Below are positions 57,451-64,000 of a stretch of 64,000 bases of DNA, piece by piece. Source of the stretch: Haberlea rhodopensis (taxonomy: Eukaryota; Streptophyta; Magnoliopsida; Lamiales; Gesneriaceae); contig CAJQUN010000399.1 of the NCBI GenBank assembly GCA_907163345.1, positions 1 through 64,000 of the forward strand. Direction: 5' to 3'. The notes under the pieces were generated by a model that saw only the letters and a program-made list of their open reading frames with translations, was not told where the DNA came from and ran no database searches. Each line of letters begins with the position of its first letter. The first letter of the stretch is position 1. Made by a program: the position numbers and the translations under genes.

Positions 57451-58462
57451 GACCTTAATTATATTATTGCAAGTATTGTGCATGAGATAGATGAATGGTA
57501 AGGGTTATTAGTCGATGCTTAGTACATTGTGTCTTGCTTAAATTGGTTAATGGAAACGGGACTGGGGTGTGTTATGTTGATTGGTCTTATGTAATGTATG
57601 GTGCCGCTGTGGAGCGAGCAATTGTCGTGATGTGGTCGCTATGGAGCGAACATCGATAAGTGATGCCGCTACTTTTGGGGTGAGCGAGGAAATGTGGCTT
57701 TTGACTAGATATCTAGGATATCTGTATTTATTTCCTTATTGATATTGAATTGGAACAGGGACATAGTTAATCAGTATAATGATTAACTGGATATCTGGAA
57801 TTTGATGATTTTGGTTGTTTTGAGAACATGGACAATACAGTGGGATCCCGGATGAGGATGATACCATCCAGGGAGTATCATTTATTTTCATGGCATTTAC
57901 ATTTTGTAAATTATGAATTGTAATATTATGATTATTGGATTAGTGGAATTGGTATGCTCACCCCGTGTGGGAGCTGTCTCTGTTGGGGCAGGTGAAACAG
58001 GTGCTATGGTAGCTCTGGAGCTGTGATCGAGCTATGAATTGGAGGTGATTCCAGGATCGAGACACCGGAGCTCATGTGGAGCTGGATATTGTGTATGCCC
58101 TTTTTATACATTACGTACACATAGGTTTATTCGATGCTCGTGTGTGAGCAATAATTATGTGTAAATGTGTTGTATAAAGAGGCATGGGCCTTTCTCTTTT
58201 CATTATATGTGTGAGAAATCAACTAGGGAATTGCTAGATGAATTGAGATTGTGATTAGTGTATTACATAGGTGCATGATGCGTTAAATTGTCTTAATTTG
58301 GGAAATCGGATATTGCATGGAATGGTATAGATGAAGAAAGAAAATTTTATAGGTGGTATTGTGTGCCACGTTTATATGTAGTTTCCCTTTACACGTGATT
58401 GAATGCACCAAATGCATGGCTTAATGCACTAATTGTGGGTTAAGGGCACGGGGGCCCTTACA

Positions 58463-58467
58463 TCATC
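58463..58467. repeat. target-site duplication TCATC (right)
   Basis: Right copy of 56083-56087; F LTR sequence resumes after it. Confidence 0.9.
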
Positions 58468-60805
58468 AAGGATATCAAAGAAGTGGATAGATCAATATGA
58501 TATGCCCAACATGTATGTCATATATCGATGTATATTTATCAAAATGATGTGTGTTAACAAAAAATTATTTTCATACACCGATATGCCAATTATGAATGCT
58601 ATGAATGCTCATAATTCAATTAAAATCACATAGCCAAGTAGTTTCACATAGCCAAGTAGTTTCACTTAATTCACGTAAGTTCAGCAATTCATATATCAAA
58701 TACTACAGATATCTGTCGTATGTTACCGATTGCAACATACATTTACTTTCTTTTCATTCCAAATTCGTCATCGTTTGATCGTGCGTATTTCCAATATTCG
58801 AGATTAATCTACAACATTCCAAACACTTAATTCAATTCTCATATTCCAAGTTCTCTTTAATTTCAAATGTACTTATTTCAACATTTTATTCAACAAAACA
58901 TATTCTTAATAATTCTGTATTATTTATCATCATCTTACTTCATCATCTATATTATTCATTATTATTTTCTCATAAAATCATAAAAACATGATATAGCTAA
59001 TGTCTGAGACTCCTTAAATGATACATAGCTTATCAAACGAGTATTCTCATAATTTCAGACAACATAAACCTGGATTTATATTCTCTAACTGAAAAATGTC
59101 AAAGAAATCCATATTTTGCATAATTTATTCTATTAATACCAGGTGTTCTTACGACAAAACTCATTTAATAATTTAAGTTTGAAGGGGTAATCTAAATGAA
59201 CTAAGAAAAATCATTCAATTTACCTTGCCATGATTCGTTATGTTTCCACAACATCATTCAGCTTTTCTTTTCTGTTTCTTATTCAACTATAGCCTCTCAC
59301 CACTATTTTCTTACTTTATGTGGTGTCTTACTACAAGTAAAGGGGATCTAATTTAAGGTTTAACAAAAGATTGATCAATATTTATGGTGATCAACTCAAA
59401 CTTTACTCACATGCAGTTATACACGCACCGTAAATGCACATGCATCTTATACCGGCAGATTGTCGAACATGCACCCTAATTTTCGATAGGAAGGTGCTCC
59501 AAAAACATGACAAAAATCATATCATACTTCATTCAACAATTAAAGCTCAAAATGAAGGCTAAATTTCGAAATAAAAGTTGAAAAAATCGAAATAATGTTC
59601 ACCCCATTTCTCGTGAACAGTAACCGCAAGTTTCAGGGGTGGTTTCCGGTGGCTCACGGCGGCGATAAAGGCGAAGACCGGAGGGGAAACGTCGGCACTA
59701 GTGAGGAGAAGGGCTGCATGCTCGAACCAATTCATGGTTGATTCAACAAATCGAAGCAAAAATCAGAAGAACCCTAGAATTTCAAATTGTTACTTTCAGG
59801 GATAAATTGATGGGTTTCGGAAATTCTTACCATGAATCCTTGTTGTGGAAAGTTTCGCCTGAGAGTGAGGAACACGGTGGTAGGTCGGACGCACCTGGAG
59901 GCGGCCGGTCGGCGGCGAACACGCGGCGTTTATGGTGAAGGGTCGGGATCAGCGCGACGAGAGAGAAAGGGGAAACAAAATCTGAGTGTTTTTTTTTTAC
60001 ACTTTTAGTGTGTGCAGCGTAAAAGAGCATGCAAACACATTAATGGTTGTATTCCAGTCCGGTTATGTACATCAGAGTGTCGCCGGTGTATTGATATAAA
60101 ATTTACAGTTGATACCTGGGTTTTAAATCCACTACTATAATACAAAATTAAATTCTTCATTTTAATAATTTATTTATTTTAAAAAAATATTATCGGAGCT
60201 TATTTTATCATTTCAAAAATATGTCATGTTTCGTTTAAATCGTCAGTTGACATTTATCTTGTCAATTCACATTTAATTAATTAATTACAAATTAATTATT
60301 ATTAAATTTCCAAATTATATTTAATTATCATTAATAAATTCTCGTGGCCTTACACACGAATTGAAGGACTCCGCTGCATTTGAGTACATCACTCCATATC
60401 TCATCCGAGTAGAATATGCATTTGTCCATTTATCCAATGAAAGTCACTGCAAAATATTCCATATTTTGTCCGCCTTCTCGTTTTAAAACAGTAAGTTTAA
60501 AAAATAGCCACCATCGGGAGTATGCACATTCATCCAGCAGGAAACATAACTCTCACGAAAATTTTTTGAAAAGTATTTGCCAGAATATCGATCACGCAAG
60601 TTGCACTTTAAATGAAATAAAATAAAAAAGTGTTTCAGATATGCTCCAAACACAACTGGCAGCGCCTCCATCATACCGACATTACGATCAGATATATATA
60701 CAACATCTTCCCCGTTATCTAAAATATTAGTCAAACAAGATAAAAACCAACGCCAATTATCATAGTTCTCGGAGTCAACTATAGTAAAAGCCAACCGGAA
60801 CAAAC

Positions 60806-61353
60806 CTACGAGTTAAACCATAAGTTATAACTGGTGCATGACCTTGCTATTAATAACTGGTGCATTAAATTGCATTGCAACTGGTACATGAAAAAAATAT
60901 ATAATTGTAACTGGTGCATGTAATTAGAGAACAACTGGTGCATGGAATTTTAAAAATTGTGCATGAAATAAATGCAACTAGTGCATGAAACAAAGAATTG
61001 CTGCACAAATAAATAATAACAAGTTCATAAAATAATAAAACAACTGGTGTATGAAACAAATAACTGGCGCACAAAATAAATAATAACTGGTGCATAAAAT
61101 AATAAAACAACTGGTGCATGAAACAAATAATTGGTGCACAAATAAATATAACTCGTGCATAAAATAAATACAACAGGTGCGTGAAACAATTAACTGGTGG
61201 ATGAAATTTTCAAAACAACTGGTACATGAAATAAATACAACTGGTGTATGAAACAAATAATTGGTGCACAAATAAATAATAACTGGTGCATAAAATAAAT
61301 ACTATTGGTGCATGAAAAATGTTAAGTTAATATTTCGTGCATCATTAATTTAC
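60806..61353 (-). other. GT-AG intron of MULE gene, filled with minisatellite
   Basis: Minus-strand donor AATCAAG|GTAAAT and acceptor ACTCGTAG|GTTTG. Joining them reads GNQG-LFRLAF in frame, as expected for MULE transposases. The 548-bp intron is almost entirely tandem repeats. Confidence 0.75.
60827..61320. repeat. minisatellite based on AACTGGTGCATGAAAT
   Basis: About 20 degenerate copies of AACTGGTGCATGAAA(T)AAATA, with unit lengths of roughly 17-33 bp and many GTGCA/GTGCAC variants. The repeat leaves a stretch open on the minus strand (about 60865-61271), predicted to give a Phe/Cys/Leu-rich peptide that is most likely meaningless. Confidence 0.88.
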
Positions 61354-62845
61354 CTTGATTCCCATCCTTAGCCGTGGCAGACAGAAAGGTGCCATTGAAT
61401 CTGGATTTAAATAACGTTCCATGAAGGAATAACATTTGGCGACAAAATTTAAAACCATCAATACTAGCACGAAACGAAACAAACAAACGGGAAAATCGGT
61501 TGTTGTCGTCAACTTCAAGCTCTACAAAACTTCCCACATTTACGTTCTCACCGCGTGAACGTATGAATCGACTCATCATAATTTCCGAAAGCAATAGATC
61601 TAGCTTTCTCCACACTTCTTCATGCCTTATTGTACATTATATCCAAGCCGTAAGCTCTCTTCATTAACTCACATACATCAATCGCAGAGAATGTTGGATT
61701 TGAAGACACTCGTTCCGCAATACTTTCAGATAGCAAAACTGAACTCATCCTTTTTTATTTGTCCTTCATCACTCTCAGCCCACATGTGTGCATGTTTGCA
61801 ATTTTTTATTATGTAGAAAGACCTATCTATTCTTGATATACTAGCATTCACAAACCAACCACATCTCTCATCATGCTTTCTAGCACACTCGTCAATTACC
61901 TTATCCTTATTGTTTTTTACATAGTTGAAATCAAACCCAACCTCAACCGAATATTTACGTAATTCACAACGAAACTCTTCTACGCCACCACTAAACTGTT
62001 GTAGGGTCTTCCTACCTTAACAGTGTTTTAATAACAAAATATGGACTAAACATGCATTAATGACATCTTAGAGTTCCGGTTGTTACGTGAGCTAACAGGA
62101 TTACAGGCCCAAAAATAAAACTTCAAAACTTATTGGTTACATTCCATAAACGAATGCTAACATTTTAGATTTATACTACTCCTAGAGTAGATACTAATCA
62201 TATCATGAATCCTTATCCATCCTTGTGCTCCTTTTAGCTCACTGCCTCAACCCGACCCTTAGCCCTTCATTCCAAAAGCGTACCTACAGGGACAACCCAT
62301 CATGAGCATGTACATCATTACTTAACATCATAAGAAAATGGCATATGAATAAATGCATGAAATAACCATTAACATGTACTTCCTGGTTAATCGATAACCC
62401 CTTTTTGTTGTCCCTGATTCACATTCATGCATGTAATCATTAGTACTTGACATAAATGATTAACATCATACTTCACTTATATGCCCATAATCAACAATGT
62501 TAATTAGAAATGGGGTGTTTCTGGCCTTGTTATGTCAGCGGAACAATTGGCCCCCTCGCTTCGACATATAGCGGTGCTGTGATACCCCTCGCTACACCTT
62601 GATAGCGGATGTATCTCCTCGCTAGCTATGTCAGCGGTAAGTACCTTCTTCGCTTTCCCATAACAACTACCAGAACACTCTACCATTCTCAATAACATAG
62701 TTAAACATACATCATCATCATCATATCATAAACATCATCATCTTATAAACATCATCATCTTGTAAACATCATCATCTTATAAACATCATCATCTTATCAT
62801 AAATACTTATGCAATCATTGCATAGTCATAGTATAGAAGTGTGTT

Positions 62846-62879
62846 TTACCGTCCGATGCCCGTACGTCTCTTACGTACC
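62846..62879 (-). promoter_or_regulatory. GGTACGT / CGTACG box (A-family LTR, minus)
   Basis: Minus-strand GGTACGT, AAGAGA, CGTACGGGCAT, GGACGGTAA; near-identical to 1778-1811. Confidence 0.65.
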
Positions 62880-63031
62880 TTTTCAAAATGTGGAGGAGTC
62901 AATAGACTTTATCTCCTTGATTGTGCTGGTACCTGGGATGGTTCTACATAACCACATAATACAATATTAGATACCATTTCAAGAATTCAAAATAAATCAA
63001 TTAAAAATATTTGCCAAGATTCTGTCTCTCT

Positions 63032-63249
63032 CAATCGATTGGTACCCAAGTCTCGATCGATCGAGAAAGCATGATAAACAGTGCCCAACTTTCTGCCTCG
63101 ATCGATCGATCGAAATGTTTTTACCGATCGATCGAGGAACTTTACCGATCGATCGGAAATTCCTTCGATCGATCGGCCCCTGAATTTCAAACCATGCTTT
63201 AAATCTTCTGCCTCGCTCGATCGATCGGGACCAAAATCTCGATCGATCG
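63032..63249 (-). promoter_or_regulatory. array of about eight palindromes (A-family LTR, minus)
   Basis: Copies start (plus coordinates) at 63032 (degenerate, CAATCGATTG), 63054, 63099 (extended to 14 bp), 63125, 63146, 63166, 63218 and 63240. This is a 2-4-2 grouping with a 52-bp step like element A. Confidence 0.85.
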
Positions 63250-63533
63250 AGCACTCTGAAAAATCGGGACTTCCCCAGATTTTCGAGTACCCTTCTTCAT
63301 AGCAAGCAACCTACTTCATGACACATAAAACTTGCCCAAACAAACATGCTAGGAACTTCATAAAACTTCTATGTAAGCACTTAAATCAAAGGTTTCACAA
63401 AACCTAAGCTAGCATGCATCATAACATCCTCATAAACTTTGATCTCATCCACATTTACAGAAAACAGGGCAATTATAATCTTACCCAGATTTTCGAGCAC
63501 TCCTTTTCATAACAAGTAATCTAACACATAAAA

Positions 63534-64000
63534 TGTAAGGACCCTAGTTCCTTAAGTGCGGATTAAAGGCGTAAATAAAAATTTCCATGCATAAACAGAG
63601 TATAAAGGTTATGTTGATGCCCTGAGCTATTAAATTACAGTGCCAAAATAAAGTTTCAAAAGGGATTAGTTACATTCCCAACCAATGAATGCTAATCCTA
63701 TAGCTTTACACTATTCCTAGAGTAGATACTATACAAAAGAATCAAGCCCGCTACCAAGTGCACTCCTCACTAGCTCACCGCATCAACCCGCCTTAGCCCC
63801 TTCCGCCCAAAAGTACCTATAGGAACAACCCCAAAACCATGAGCATGTATATAAATCATATCTACAATAATATGATCATATTTCAACGCATAAACCGTAA
63901 ATGCAATTCACTTCCTGTATTAAACACATTTAAAAGCTCCCTTGGTTGTCCCTGTACCACAATAATAATCAAAGGATTATAATGTCAATATGCATGTCAT
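63534..64000 (-). mobile_element. LTR of element B family, minus, cut by window end
   Basis: On the minus strand the end GGAACTAGGGTCCTTACA at 63534 matches the element B LTR end. GACTACTC-type palindrome (about 63710), TAGGTACTTTTGGGCGGAAGG (about 63818) and the 5' neighbour follow in the same order. It is nested in the A-family LTR; the rest lies beyond 64000. Confidence 0.85.

Larger units (their letters stand above)
56088..58462 (+). mobile_element. solo LTR of the element D family
   Basis: 2375 bp, TGTGATGCCC to GGCCCTTACA, with perfect TCATC duplications and homologous along its length to 47671-50257. TATATATA at 56421, donor-like TTG|GTAATC at 56594, eight palindromes, GGTACGT box, CCGCT/GAGCG repeats (57600-57690) and the GGGGCAG|GTGA site (about 57991) are all present. 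Confidence 0.92.
55213..60354 (-). mobile_element. 5' LTR of element F, minus, split by a solo LTR
   Basis: On the minus strand it starts TGTAAGGCCACGAG (60354) and ends GGGTCCTCACA (55213). Without the insertion at 56083-58462 it is about 2.76 kb. On the minus strand a leader rich in CCG/CGC (59880-59960) is followed by a donor-like CATG|GTAAGA (59830). It lacks the CGATCGATCG array, and a clear GGTACGT box was not found, so it is a separate chromovirus-like family. The element's other end is not in the window. Confidence 0.7.
60420..61995 (-). pseudogene. MuDR-type MULE transposase remnant
   Basis: Minus strand. The N-terminal MuDR DNA-binding-like region is visible at about 61990-61725: FRCELRKYSVEVGFDFNYVK, then CGWFVNAS and IIKNCKHAH. 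A frameshift and stops follow (about 61730-61560). SFRASIDGFKFCRQMLFLHG and ATAKDGNQG lie at about 61480-61354. A GT-AG intron (61353-60806) then joins in frame to LFRLAFTIVDSENYDNWRWF and YISDRNVGMMEALP, the MULE transposase core (60805-60483). The catalytic-region pattern is recognisable, but frameshifts, stops and the F LTR boundary at 60354 make it non-functional. Cut-and-paste DNA transposon origin; terminal inverted repeats not seen. Confidence 0.82.
62000..63533 (-). mobile_element. LTR of element A family, minus, inserted in MULE
   Basis: On the minus strand it ends ...TTAAGGTAGGAAGACCCTACA at 62000, matching the 3' end of the element A LTR. It reads back through CTACTCTAGGAGTAG-like sequence (62175), the TCCCTGTAGGTAC site (about 62280), CCGCT/GCGAGG repeats (62520-62660), ATC-rich repeats (62710-62815), the GGTACGT box (62846-62879), the palindrome array and the upstream U5. 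It is interrupted at 63534 by another LTR. Because the MULE lies directly at its end, this is either a solo LTR or the 3' LTR of an element extending to the right. Confidence 0.82.

Noticed and set aside
60865..61271. Phe/Cys/Leu-rich open frames in the minisatellite
   Set aside because: The repeat unit simply lacks stops; it sits inside a GT-AG intron and has no independent evidence of translation.

Overview
This is a repeat-dominated window of a flowering-plant (most likely eudicot) nuclear genome. The evidence is one spliced plant-type gene, many nested LTR retrotransposons with tRNA-Met or tRNA-Asp primer sites, a MuDR-type transposase remnant, and AT-rich intergenic DNA. I cannot name the species. 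No rRNA, tRNA or CRISPR features were seen.

Layout. 313-9612 is a complete Ty3/gypsy chromovirus (element A, Tekay/Del-like) with a GTTTT target duplication, nested in an older LTR-like repeat. 14493-19830 is the only convincing host gene: an endonuclease III (NTH1-type) DNA glycosylase/AP lyase in ten exons with one GC-AG intron. It is flanked by TAA/TA microsatellite DNA, a MITE-like element and degraded repeats. 23311-30420 holds two RT-less Athila-like remnants, interrupted by a minus-strand solo LTR (26742-28829, duplication CACTC). 31332-40205 is a second complete chromovirus (element B, duplication CCCTT). 40898-50257 is a chimaera of at least three chromovirus pieces without a matching duplication. 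50258-60354 is the 5' end of a minus-strand element (F). It was hit by three solo LTRs, each with a perfect 5-bp duplication: Ty1/copia-like 51213-52661, Athila/Tat-like 53226-54726, and chromovirus 56088-58462. 60357-61995 is a minus-strand MULE transposase pseudogene whose intron is filled with a minisatellite. 62000-64000 holds two nested minus-strand LTRs of the A and B families.

How the parts relate. All autonomous-type elements are broken by frameshifts, stops or deletions. The non-coding parts show shared organisation. Ten LTR lineages or copies, including distant Ty3/gypsy clades, carry 5-8 copies of the self-complementary decamer CGATCGATCG. The copies come in pairs about 21 bp apart, and the pairs are about 31, 41 or 50 bp apart, all near multiples of the DNA helical turn. 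In elements A and B these arrays lie inside a predicted leader intron. That intron starts downstream of the TATA box and ends one base before the gag ATG, so only unspliced genomic RNA would carry the array and the primer site. A GGTACGT...ACGTACG box, a CTACTCTAGGAGTAG palindrome and a hairpin before the polypurine tract are also shared. A 1.2-kb segment (about 46430-47634) is unusually dense in short perfect hairpins.
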